39,424 bases of DNA from Chara braunii (lineage: Eukaryota; Streptophyta; Charophyceae; Charales; Characeae), in contig BFEA01000038.1 in NCBI GenBank assembly GCA_003427395.1, positions 57,135 through 96,558 on the forward strand, written 5' to 3'. Of the stretch, positions 30,170 through 39,424 are shown one piece after another. The notes under the pieces were generated by a model. That model did not search any database. It saw nothing but the letters and a program-made list of their open reading frames with translations, and had not been told where the DNA came from. The stretch's first letter is position 1. Each line of letters begins with the position of its first letter. A program made the position numbers and the translations under genes.

Positions 30170-33100
30170 ACTGCCCTTACCTCTAGTACAGGAGGGCCCA
30201 CAGGCGCGCCAAGTAGAAACTCCTAATCCACGTGTGTCTATGGTAGAGGTTGCTGGCCAACGTCTAGTTAATTGTCCAGAGACTGCATGTGTTAGAGTCT
30301 CTCTAGGCACTTCCCTCACAGGTCTGGCAGAAGAGTTACAAGGAGAGAACGCCAACCTCGGCCAAGATGAAGAAAGAAGGTAAAGGACGGATGCAGATGT
30401 AGAAATCTTTAGAGGCAGAGTAGGGGCCCTTACAGACAATGGGGCCACACGCAGCTATATTAGTCGTAAAGCGCTGAAGAAGTTAAAGCATAGCTTGAAA
30501 GTCCAAAAGTTGGAAGAAAGGTTAGTCAGTATCCTTGCTGACAATCGCACTATGCGCATCGAGGATTATGTTAAGGGAGTCCAGACATACTTTCGCCTAG
30601 AAGCAGATGGGAAGGTAGAAAGAGTTCTCCACTCCCTGACTCTCCTCGTAGAGGATAACCTCCCGTTCGATATGGTACTAGGGATGGATTGGGGAGAGGC
30701 AGTTGGAGCCACACTACATCTGAGAGAACATGAGTGTAGGCTCCCTAGTCCTTCAGGTGGCGTCAACATGGCCCACCTGTTTCCTGTGTCAGGAGTAGAC
30801 AACTCCTTAGCACATTGCTGTCTCACCTATGTTAGGCCAGTCACTGAGCCTAAGGAAGAGGAACCGACCAACCCCATTATTGCCAAGCTACTGGAAGAGT
30901 ACGCAGATCTATCAAAGGCTCCTTCAGGGTTAGTGTCGCACCCCATCCAACACCGCATCGACATAGAGTCTAGCAGTAAGACTCCCAAATGAGCAGTGTA
31001 TAGAATGTCTCCTAAGGAGTTGAACTGCACAAGCAGTTAGATGAACTCCTCGAGAAGGGTTGGATTAGGCCCAATTCGTCTCCATTTGGAGCACATGTTC
31101 TCTTTGTCCCAAAGAAAGAGGGAGAGTTGAGAATGTGCATTGACTACAGGGGTCTCAACGCCGTTACAGTCAAGAATGCGGAACCACTGCCCCGAATAGA
31201 TGATTTGTTGGATCGGGTGCAGGGCTGCAAGTATTTCACGAAGATAGATTTAAAATCAGGGTACCATCAGATTGAGGTCCACCCTGATGATCAATATAAA
31301 ACGGTGTTCAGGACTAGATATGGGCACTGCGAGTTCATAGTTATGCCCTTTGGACTAACCAACGCACCAGCCACTTTCCAGCGTTGTATGAATGATTTGT
31401 TTAGGTCGTGGTTAGGCAGATTCGTAGTCGTTTATTTAGATGATATTTAGATTTTTAGTAAGTCCCTCCAGGAGCATGAGGCTCATCTGAGGCGGATCTT
31501 GGAGAAGTTGCGAGAGGCGAATTTCAAGATCAATGCGAAGAAGGGTGAGTGGGCCAAGACCGAAATCTTGTACTTGGGCCACGTCATAGATGGAGATTGT
31601 ATAAAACCTGAGGACAGCAAGGTCGCAACGATTAGAGACTGGCCAATTCCCCGTACACTCACAGAGTTGAGATCATTCTTATGACTGGCCAACTACTATA
31701 GGAAGTTCGTTAGAAACTTCTCTGCTATCGCTGCTCCCCTTCGCCGACTGCTAAAGAAAGAAGCGATCCGGAAGTGGGACCAAGACTGCACGTGGGCCCT
31801 AAAGAAATTGAAACGGGCCTTGATAGAGTACTCAGTCCTCAAGGTAGATGATCCATCCTTAACTTTTGTTGTTACTACTGATGCAAGCCAGTATGGGATT
31901 GGTGTTGTTTTACAGCAAGATGATGGCAATGGGTATAGACCCGTAGAGTTCATGTCTGCTAGATTGCCTTTCGAGAAGGTAGCAGCCTCAATGTATGAGG
32001 GGGAACTCTATGCTCTCAGGCAAGCGTTAGACCAATGGAGACACTACTTGCTTGGGAGGCACTTCAAAGTCTATTTAGACAACGAGACACTCAGGTGGCT
32101 GAAGACACAGGCCAAGATGACACCTAAGCTTACTAGGTGGCCCGCAGAGATATACCAATTCGACTTTGAGCTCAAACCCGTTCAGGGAAAGTACAACATG
32201 GTTGCAAATGCTCTGAGTAGGAGAGCCGACTACTTTGGAGCTATAGTTCACTAACTTGATATAGGGACTGACTTACAGCAAAAGGTTAGAGATGCGTATG
32301 CGCAGGTCCCTATCTATAGTAACCTCCTGAAGAGAGTAAGAGGCGACCCAGCAAGTGAACTTGACTATCGCACCACAAACGGGTTATTGTTTGAGAAGAC
32401 AGGCATCGTAGATTGGTTGTGCATTCTCAATAGCGAAGAGATCCGGAATCTGATCTTAGGGGAATGCCATGATACAGAAGGACACTTTGGTTGGCAAAAG
32501 ACATTGGCCAACCTAACACGTGCCTATACATGGCCTGGCATGAAGGCTGACTGCATAGAGTATGTCCGCAGTTCTAAAGTGTGCCAGCGTAACAAAACTA
32601 CGACGCGAGCCCCATTGGTTCTCCTCAGACCCTTGCCTATCCCTTCAGGACCCGGACAATCTTTGTCCATTGACTTTATGGATGTTGGGGTCAGAAGTAG
32701 GCATTGCAAGAGTCAAGTCATGGTCATAGGAGACCGTTTTAGCAAGTATGCGGTTTTTATTCCTTTGCCTTTTGAGGCACGTACATACCTGGGCAAGTGA
32801 GCATGGTATTCTACTATCCATAATTAGCGATAGAGATACCCGGTTTACTAGTCAGCATTGGCAGGAACTTATGCGAGTCTATGGCTCGAAGTTGTTGATG
32901 TCCTCTGGCCGTCATCCAGAGACTAACGGTCAGACTGAACAGATGAATAAGATCCTGCAGCAGATACAGGATGTACATTAGACCAGATCAGATCAATTGG
33001 GATGAGATGCTCCCTAACGTAGCTAGTGCCTACAATAACAGTGTCCATCTAGCTACCTGCTGAGCTCCCAACGAGTTGCACAAGTCCTTTAGACCATGCA

Positions 33101-33630
33101 GGCCGTTTGAAGGAATTGTGACCAGATATAAAGACTGCCACCCGAAACTAGAGAGTTTGCGCTACAGCATGAGAAGGAAATTGCACAAGATGATAGAACA
33201 AGCCAATAAGCATCGTCGGCCATCACAGTTCCAGGTAGGTGACTTAGTCTGGGTCAAGTCCAACGAGTTCGCCCCAGAAGAGAACATCTCACAAAAGTTG
33301 TTGCCCGCGTATAGGGGACTGCGGCCTGTCCTAGAAGTGAANGGCGGAGACGACGGACCTTTCTGCACAGTAGAAACTCCGTCACACCTCCACACGTATC
33401 CAGACTTCCATGCATCCAAGTTGTTACCTCGTGTCACCAATCAGCAATTTTGGTCGCGTTGATCAAAAATGATTCCGNCGGATATGGATGGCACATACGA
33501 CATAGATCGCATTGTANNAGAGGATGTGTTTAGAACCGAAGGTAGAGGTCGTCCACATAAACAATACAAAGTCAGATTCGCTTATCAGGAACGGGAGGAC
33601 GGCCGATGGTTTAAAGAACTGAACTCTTAG
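30170..33630 (+). pseudogene. Ty3/gypsy pol (protease, RT, RNase H, integrase), broken
   Basis: Protease: active-site DNGATRSYIS at about 30435, then VLGMDW near 30677. A frame change near 31020 leads into RT (31050-31690), with [34 protein letters not shown] and the catalytic YLDD (about 31432-31443) present. Stops follow directly after YLDDI and at 31682. RNase H (31860-32220) keeps TTDAS, EGELYAL and NALSRR. Integrase has H-x4-H, but the second zinc pair reads SSKVC, so one Cys is lost. A frameshift with a short deletion near 32790 removes residues between the first and second catalytic Asp; SDRDTRF and QTEQMN follow. Another break near 32981 precedes the C-terminus, which ends in a divergent chromodomain-like segment (about 33498-33630). 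Several point stops look like decay of Gly or Leu codons. Confidence 0.9.
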
Positions 33631-33733
33631 AGACCACTCCCAACATTGTTCATGCTTATGANAGAGAAAGGAAAGGTAACNGTCCTGTCGTGCATTGTAT
33701 TTTCGGAGGACCTCAAATTTAGNCCGGCGGGAG

Positions 33734-34480
33734 TGAAACGGTTTTCACCTGTTACGGTGACAGATGCAGTACCCAGGGCTCGATNCCTNGACCTCCCCCA
33801 TAACCCNTGTACAGTACCTGTTGACCCGTGTGTTTTGAACCCACGACCTGTACCCCAAAAGTCGTTTGTTTGGCTGTTGTAAATAGTGTGGTCGTGGGGT
33901 TTGACAAGTAGGTCTGTGTTTTAGGAGTCTTAGCAGAATAGGTCGTATCCGCTACAGTTCCAAAAGGCCAAGTCCACGACCTTCTAGAAACTATAGACTG
34001 GCCCTTCGTAGGTCCTAGGAGTCAGTCCGCGTCTGAGTCAGCAGAGGGCAGTCCTAGCACAGTCAGCAAAGGGCAGTCCCANTCCTACCTATCCTAGTCA
34101 GCGGTACCCAGTCCTAGGTTGCACTTCGTCAAGTCAGCAAGTACCATGTAGGACTGTGTATGCCCAGGGCCCAGGTCCACAGGCAGACCAGCGACAATCC
34201 NAAGTATAAATATAGAGGCAGCATCGAGTCATTCATTCATTCTGCTTGTGAGCCATGCCGAAGCGCTGACGGGGCGTCTTGTGTACGAAGGTCTGCAAGT
34301 GCCCGANGAAGAAGTGGGCTAAGAGGAGGATATGCGGCCATAGTAGGAGGAAGAAGACGGGAGCCATAGCTGCTCGTAGGTTAGTGGTAGGGAGTTAGTT
34401 TGTGTGTAGTGTCTGTGAGTGTGCGGGACATCCAGGGTGATCTAGGAGTGTGTGCGNGTGAATAAGTTGTTGGTGGATAC
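33734..34480 (+). mobile_element. 3' LTR of the outer element, first part
   Basis: Starts TGAAACGG and follows the 5' LTR (25511 onward) with scattered substitutions, including the TATA box at 34205-34212. It stops at GGATAC, where the nested element begins. Several single Ns are present. Confidence 0.9.
34476..34480. repeat. Target-site duplication of the nested element, left copy
   Basis: GATAC here and at 38720-38724, an exact 5-bp duplication, the usual size for Ty3/gypsy integrases. Confidence 0.92.
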
Positions 34481-34993
34481 TGTGACAAGACCGAGGCAGA
34501 GCAGAGAGGTCGAGGGAGAGAGAGAGAGAGAGAGGGAGAGAATGAGAGCACACACACACACTCACTCGACTCGACACGACGGACGCAAACACGAAGTGAC
34601 AAAGTCTCAAAGTCGCAAAGTCGCAATCTTGGATTCTGAACACAAAGTCGCGGCAAGTCACACTGAAGCACAAGCACTGAGGTCGAAGAACGAATGCCCC
34701 AACGGGGCTCCCGTCCGGACTTAAGTACCGGACTCAGGCTCAGTCCGGAGGGCCGAGGTGCAGCCTGCCTCAAGACTGAACTGAGGATCGCAGGTCTGCG
34801 TCTGGGCGCCAGAATGCCGGATGGCGCCAAGTATCGAAATCCGAAAGTGCTAGTGGACGGATTCGAGAACGGGCGCCAACTGCAGAGGTCGCCAGCAGTC
34901 AAGAACCGAAGATCAGGAACTCAAAAATAAAATAGCAGCCTGGCGGGTGGTAACCCGGGGACCAAGGATCGAGCCCTGGCTGAGCCCATAATA
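34481..34993 (-). mobile_element. 3' LTR of the nested element
   Basis: Aligns with 38195-38719 over its length. Contains a GA run (34513-34535) and a repeated AAAGTCGCAAAGTCGCA motif. Its outer end reads TATTAT on the minus strand where the other LTR has TGTTAC, from two substitutions. Confidence 0.9.
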
Positions 34994-35008
34994 CTATCCC
35001 CTCCCTCT
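34994..35008 (-). promoter_or_regulatory. Polypurine tract of the nested element
   Basis: The minus strand reads AGAGGGAGGGGATAG immediately before the 3' LTR, the expected place and composition for the plus-strand primer of reverse transcription. Confidence 0.75.
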
Positions 35009-35179
35009 AGAAGGCAACGTCCCGGCTGCCAAAAGTCATGAGACGATGCTGAAACTGCGAAGGACGGGATGGGGTCGATCACTGGTCAGCCAGTCACAAG
35101 GGAAGAGGGGTATAATGCAGGTGTCTGGTTGTGTGATTAGGGAGCAGGGCTTGTCATTGTGAGCTTGAAACAGGGTTGT

Positions 35180-35405
35180 TCTATTGATGAGCTAAGGGAA
35201 CATGGTAGTTCTACTGATGGACTAAGGGCTTAGGGACAACGNGGCAAGCCTACAGATGAGCGAAGGGTTTAGGAACTGAGGGGAACAGGGTGGTCCTATT
35301 ATTGAGCTAAAGGTTTAGGGATAACGAGGAACGGGGTAATCCTACTGATGTACTATGGGTTTTGGAATTGCGGGGAACAGGGTGGTCCTATTGATGAACT
35401 AANGG
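35180..35405. repeat. Degenerate ~46-bp tandem repeats in the nested element
   Basis: A word like CCTAYTGATGARCTAAGGG starts at about 35180, 35210, 35249, 35295, 35341 and 35387. The last four are exactly 46 bp apart, with GGGAACAGGGTGGT between. They lie in the non-coding stretch between the chromodomain and the polypurine tract. Confidence 0.75.
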
Positions 35406-35870
35406 TTTTCAAGGGTATGGTTGCAAAATTTCTGGGTAGTGGTTATGCGAAAGTCTTGGGAACAAGTCTTGAGAAGAGTCGTAGAAGTATCGACGAGGGA
35501 ACAGTCTTCAGTCGTTTGAGGACATCGTCAATGGGGCTCCAGCTTGAATGTCCCAGTAGCATGAGGCGTCCTCAAACTGCTTTATCTCCTCGAACGGAGC
35601 TGCAGCATGCCATTGTCCTCGTGGGCTTGCCATTGGATCCATTATCGTCGGCGACGAGCAAGGGCCACATAGGGAACTTGGACAAGAGAGACAAGGATGT
35701 GGCGGAGGACGGATAGGAGAACGGGGCGAGGCGGAGGCAAGAGCGGATTAGACAGGGGGGGTTCACGAGGCAAGGGTTTTGCNGGGTACAAGGGTATGTG
35801 TAGAGCAGGAATGCGGGGTTTGGGCGGGGTCGAGGCGGGATTTATGCAAGGGTTCGGGGTTTGAGTTATA

Positions 35871-38155
35871 TTATGTATTAAGGGTATAGGGTGAGCACNC
35901 GCGAACAAGCTTCATAGCATTCTTAAGGTTAGCAAGAGGTTCCCATGTAGATCCTTCGTCAGGGTATCCTGTCCATTTAACTTTGTATTCTGTGATTGGT
36001 TCCGGGTGATNAGATACCTGAGTAGTTCTTCGTCCTATGATGGCTTCGACGACGAATTCAAGGCATGTGGGTAACATGATTGGTGGAGGTCTAGGATATG
36101 GGCGGTCAGCGAATTGGGGTGGGGATTCATGGTATTCTTTTAGGTATTCGACGTGGAAGACCGGGTGGACACGACTCATGTCAAGGGGGAGTTGGAGTTT
36201 GTAATTGACGGGGGAGGTTTGTTCAATGACGGGGAAAGGTCCGAGCCACTTGTTCGAGAGTTTTTTGGACAAGCNGTGTTCGGGTTCAAAGCGTCTGGCG
36301 GGGAGCTAGACTTTGTCCCCGACTTTTAATTGCAAGTCACGTCGGTGTTTGTTAGTCTTGTTTACTTGTTGTTCTTGTGTTCTTTCAAGGGTTTCGGTTG
36401 CTTCTCTGAGGAGTCGATTCATTGTTGCTACCCATTCATTGAGAGAAGGGCAGGGACTGGAGGGGTCGAGTTGCGAGGGGAGCAGGAAATCGGAGGGCAG
36501 GCGCGGGGGAGGTAGAATGGAGTCATGCCAATGGAACGACAAACAACGTTGTCGTAGGCGATCTTGGCGGCGGTGAGCAACTGATCCCAATCGTGTTGAT
36601 GTGGATGACAATACTTCCGCAAGATTCTTTGGAGAGTATCGTTAATCTTCTCGGTTTGTCAATCGGTCTGTGGGTGGAATGCAGTGCTATACTTNAGCGT
36701 GGTTCCGTAGGCTTTAAAGAGGTGTTTCCAGAATTGTGAAAGGAAGCGAAGGTCACGGTCNCTGATGATGTTCTCGGGGGGACCGTGATGGCGAGCGACA
36801 TGGTCGAAGAACAGAATGGCAACTTCCTTGGCGTTGTGCGATGTGGTGCAAGGGATGANGTGGGCGCGTTTAGTCAAGCGGCAAACAATGACATAGATGC
36901 AATCATGTCCGCGGTCGGTCTTGGGGAGACTGCAGACAAAGTCCATGGAGATGGACTGCCACTGGTNGGTGGGGGTCGGCAATGATTGTAGCTTGTCGGG
37001 CTTGGCGCGGTTCGAGGGGTCGACGACTTGACACATGGAGCATGAGCGGATGTATGCTTTGACGTCGGCGAGTAGGGAAGGCCAGTGAAAGTAGCGGAAA
37101 ATGGTGTCAAATGTTTTCTGGAACCCAAGATGATCGNCAGTCTTGGCATCGTGGTGTTCAGCCAAGAGATGGGTACGGAGACCACGTGCGTCAGGGATGC
37201 AAAGTCGGCGAGTGCCTTTGGTATCGATGTAAAGGAGATTGTCTTGGAGGGAGTAGTCGGGAACANGATTGAGGTCACGAAGCTTGTTGTAGATGGTGGC
37301 GAAGTCTGGGCAAGAGAGATAGCCTTGGGTGTAGCGATGATGAAGAGACGAGAGGAGTTGGATATGTGTCATTGTGGCGTAAACTTNGTCTGGGGGTTTG
37401 TGATCAGGGCGCCGTGAGAGGGCATCGACAACACAGTTGCTTTTGCCGGGNGTATGGCAAATGCTGAAGGTGAACTGGGCGAGAAAGTCTAACCAGCGAG
37501 CTTGTCGTGGGGTAATGTCTTTCTTTGTTAGGATAGAAGAGACGATGGTGTTATCCGTGCAGATGGTGAAGTATTGCCCNTCGAGGTACGGGCGCCAGAC
37601 TTTGAGGGCGTGGATCACGACGAGCTCCTTCTCGTTGGAGGGGTAATTCATTTCTGCGGGAAGGAGCTTCTTGTTGGCGAAGGCAATGGGGTATTCGCCC
37701 GATGAGACCTCGGGATGGGTAGGGGATTCCTTGATGGAGGGAGTTTCGGAGGTGTCACGAGGGAAATGTTGGGACAGGACGGCTCCAATGGTGAAGTCGG
37801 AGACGTCAGTGGTGACGTAGAAATGGCGAGTGTGGTCGGCGATCTTGAGGACAGGGGTGGTGGTGATGAGTTGTTTGATGGCATCGAAGGCATTTTGGCG
37901 GCGGTCGTTCCAACTGAAGGGTTCGTCCTTGCGGGTGAGTTCGTGGAGAGGGTACGAGATGTCGGAGAAGTTGCAGATAAAGGGGCGGTAGTAGTTGGCA
38001 AGGCCGAGAAATGATCGGAGTTGGAGTAGGGTCTTGGGAGGTGGATACACTCGACGAGGGCGGTGACCTTTGATGGGTCCATGCGGATACCTTCAATGGA
38101 GACAATGTGGCGAAGGTATTCAACATGACGACGTGCGACTTGGTGGCACCGGAGC
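35871..38155 (-). pseudogene. Truncated pol of the nested element with C-terminal chromodomain
   Basis: The reading starts in the last part of RT (VEYLRHIVSIEGIRMDPSKV at about 38135-38075), within about 30 bp of the primer site, so the palm with YxDD is absent. One frame then covers RSFLGLANYYRPF, RNase H (TTDVSD, EKELVVIHA, CTDN, VDALSRRPD) and integrase, with an intact HHCC finger (CSMC) and the D,D core. A stop falls where HPQTD is normally followed by Gly (36660). A frame change near 36500 follows. Next come a GPY/F module (WLGPFPVIE) and a good chromodomain (FVVEAIIGR, YKVKWTGYPDEGSTWEP), which in chromoviruses targets integration to modified chromatin. Many single Ns add uncertainty. 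Confidence 0.9.
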
Positions 38156-38181
38156 AGGGCGGGAGGGAGGGTCGTTTCGCC

Positions 38182-38193
38182 GCTCCGATACCA
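38182..38193 (-). promoter_or_regulatory. Primer-binding site of the nested element
   Basis: The minus strand reads TGGTATCGGAGC one base after the 5' LTR, identical to the outer element's site. Confidence 0.85.
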
Positions 38194-38194
38194 G

Positions 38195-38719
38195 TGTGAT
38201 GAGACCAAGGCAGAGCAGAGAGAGCGAGGGAGAGAGAGAGAGAGGGAGAGAGTGANAGCGCACACACACACTCAATCGACTCGGACACGGACTCGACTCG
38301 ACACGACGGACGCAGACACGAAGTGACAAAGTCTCAAAGTCGCAGAGTCGCAATCTTGGATTCTGAACACAAAGTCGCTGCAAGTCACACTGAAGCACAA
38401 GCACTNAGGCCGAAGACCGAATGCCGCAACGGGGCTTGAGTCCGGACTTAAGTACCGGACTCAGGCNCAGTCCGGAGGGCCGAGGTGCGGCCTGCCTCAG
38501 GACTGAACTGAGGATCGCAGGTCTCCGTCTGGGCGCCAAAATTCCGGATGGCGCCAAATATCGAAATCCGAAAGTGCCAGTGGAGGGGTTCGAGAACGGG
38601 CGCCAACTCCAGAGGGCGCCAGCAGTCAAGAACCGGAGATCAGGAACTACTAATAAAATAGCAGCCTGGCGGGTGGTAACCCGCGGACCAGGGATCGAAC
38701 CCTGGCTGAGTCCGTAACA
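38195..38719 (-). mobile_element. 5' LTR of the nested element
   Basis: 525 bp; minus strand starts TGTTACGGACTC and ends CATCACA. It has about 12 bp more than the other LTR in a CGACTCGGACA repeat. Near its start the minus strand contains GGTTCGATCCC, an exact match to the Pol III B-box consensus, inside a perfect 6-bp palindrome (38688-38705). Confidence 0.9.
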
Positions 38720-38724
38720 GATAC

Positions 38725-38904
38725 AGTTGATCAGGTGGGAATCTTTGTCTGGCGCACTGCGCCATAGCCATCAAAGACAAGTTTGAATCTGAGCTGTGTT
38801 CTTGGCCACATTTATCTCTGAGCTTTGTGTGGGCGTTATGTGCTGAGTTCNATCGTCATCTGTTTGCAAGCATGCTGAGGAGGAAGAAGACAAGTCTGAT
38901 TGCA
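38725..38904 (+). mobile_element. 3' LTR of the outer element, second part
   Basis: Continues exactly where 34480 broke off (after GATAC), matching 26286-26461 of the 5' LTR, and ends TTGCA at 38904. Confidence 0.9.
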
Positions 38905-39025
38905 GGTCACTCGTCTTCGGAAGCAGTGACTTAATCCAGAATGCGGGNCGAGAACTGTCATGGCTAACCATGATGATGGACACTGCTGCAGCAAGTGCGG
39001 TCTCACGCACGTGTACCACAAGGCC
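38905..39025 (+). pseudogene. Ubiquitin-eS31 (RPS27A) pseudogene, 3' part
   Basis: Directly after the outer element the plus strand reads GGTC, then codons for TRLRKQ, a stop in place of the first zinc Cys, LNPECG, TVMANH, then CCSKCGLTHVYHKA. This is the C-terminal zinc finger of eS31 and is the missing end of the fragment at 25169-25500. Removing the element and one GGTC brings the two halves together at the expected codon. The first Cys is lost and other residues around the finger have changed, so the copy is dead. The normal stop is not evident after about 39025. Confidence 0.88.
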
Positions 39026-39081
39026 TCTCAGGAGTCAGGACTGAGGCCAGCAAGCGCATCTTTCGTGGTCTTTGCAAGGAG

Positions 39082-39210
39082 AAAAATAGAGTTAAGGGAG
39101 GCAGGGCCCTAGCTCAGCTGGTACACCCTTGAACTGTTCAAACCCAGACCCAAGTTCGAATCCAGTTGAAATACATAAAAAACAAAAATGGGGTTAAGGG
39201 AGGCAGGGCC
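39082..39210 (+). mobile_element. Minimal tRNA-derived retroposon with 27-bp direct repeats
   Basis: A 75-bp segment (39109-39183) carries an A-box match TAGCTCAGCTGG (39110-39121) and a B-box-like AGTTCGAATCC (39153-39163). Their spacing (43 bp) is as in tRNA genes, and an A-rich end (ACATAAAAAAC) follows. It is flanked by 27-bp direct repeats (39082-39108 and 39184-39210) that differ at two bases and contain GTTAAGGGAGGCAGGGCC. The flanks look like target-site duplications made by LINE machinery. The acceptor and T stems do not pair well, so it is not a working tRNA gene. Confidence 0.7.
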
Positions 39211-39424
39211 AACTGCCTACGATTCGTACGATTGAGTTGAATTGGGCTCGGAGACGGACTTCTGGGTTGTTCACTATGAGCAGCAGCTTACATGCTTTTC
39301 TTCTTTCTTTTTTTTCCTTTTTATCTTTCGGAGAAAGATCTGAGCTGAAACTACTATGGGGAGTGATATGAGCATTCCCCCCCATAGCAACCAGCTCGGG
39401 CGCTCCAATCTATGAGCGGGGGGG
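39211..39424. other. Intergenic, nothing recognised
   Basis: Right edge of the window. A T-rich tract at 39300-39326 and short C and G runs; no gene seen. Confidence 0.5.

Larger units (their letters stand above)
34481..38719 (-). mobile_element. Nested chromodomain Ty3/gypsy element with large 5' deletion
   Basis: Flanked by GATAC on both sides and bounded by LTRs of 513 and 525 bp with TGTTAC...CACA ends (minus strand). Minus-strand order is LTR, primer site, end of RT, RNase H, integrase, chromodomain, spacer with tandem repeats, purine tract, LTR. At 4.2 kb it is short because gag, protease and most of RT are missing. It could move only with proteins from another element. Confidence 0.92.
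25511..38904 (+). mobile_element. Decayed Ty3/gypsy retrotransposon, interrupted by a second element
   Basis: 5' LTR 25511-26461, primer site, leader, gag (28188-30161), pol (about 30170-33630), then a 3' LTR in two parts (33734-34480 and 38725-38904). Gene order is protease, RT, RNase H, integrase, which is Ty3/gypsy order. It has many stops and frameshifts and no working frame. Without the nested element it would be about 9.15 kb. It sits in the same direction as the pseudogene it splits. Confidence 0.92.

Noticed and set aside
39101-39175. Functional tRNA gene
   Set aside because: A-box and B-box fit, but acceptor and T stems do not pair and the anticodon loop lacks the usual T at position 33.

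Overview
The window is nuclear DNA from a green-lineage eukaryote, most likely a repeat-rich streptophyte (a charophyte alga or land plant). The ubiquitin part of a broken ubiquitin-eS31 gene carries the plant-type ESSDTI segment. The LTR elements use a plant-style initiator-Met primer site (TGGTATCGGAGC). CT/GA microsatellites are common, and draft-assembly N gaps are present. A Chara-like source would fit, but that is a guess. Gene density is very low, and most of the many open frames are shadows in low-complexity or repeat DNA.

Layout. 1-1265: 5' end of a Ty3/gypsy-type element on the minus strand that leaves the window on the left. 1266-3160: small repeats, including a MITE-like hairpin at about 1728-1862. 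3163-10650: an unusual gene-poor locus crowded with inverted repeats. Four families share a conserved loop or core but carry different, compensating stems (5037-5414, 5551-6487, 7949-8675, 8962-9520). Clusters of unrelated hairpins follow at 9581-9838 and 10539-10649. This is the best candidate here for an undescribed system. 10700-17760: a short unrecognised ORF, a second LTR copy (12296-13216), a truncated LTR element with a long GAA tract, and sequence with no recognised gene. 18055-18505: assembly gap.

20737-23271 (minus) holds the only convincing intact gene: an intronless RWD-RING-IBR-RING E3 ubiquitin ligase of the RNF14 type. Tandem repeats of about 170-215 bp lie just beyond its stop codon.

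25169-39025 is a three-layer nest. A ubiquitin-eS31 (RPS27A) pseudogene is split by a 13.4-kb insertion. The insertion is a decayed Ty3/gypsy element on the plus strand (25511-38904, duplicated GGTC). Its 3' LTR is in turn split by a second, minus-strand chromodomain Ty3/gypsy element (34481-38719, duplicated GATAC). That second element has lost gag, protease and the RT palm. The ribosomal-protein half of the pseudogene resumes immediately after the outer element. A minimal tRNA-derived retroposon flanked by 27-bp direct repeats follows at 39082-39210.

Functionally, the window offers one probable working enzyme (the E3 ligase), a set of dead retroelements whose order of insertion can be read, and a hairpin-array locus that may be transcribed as structured RNA.
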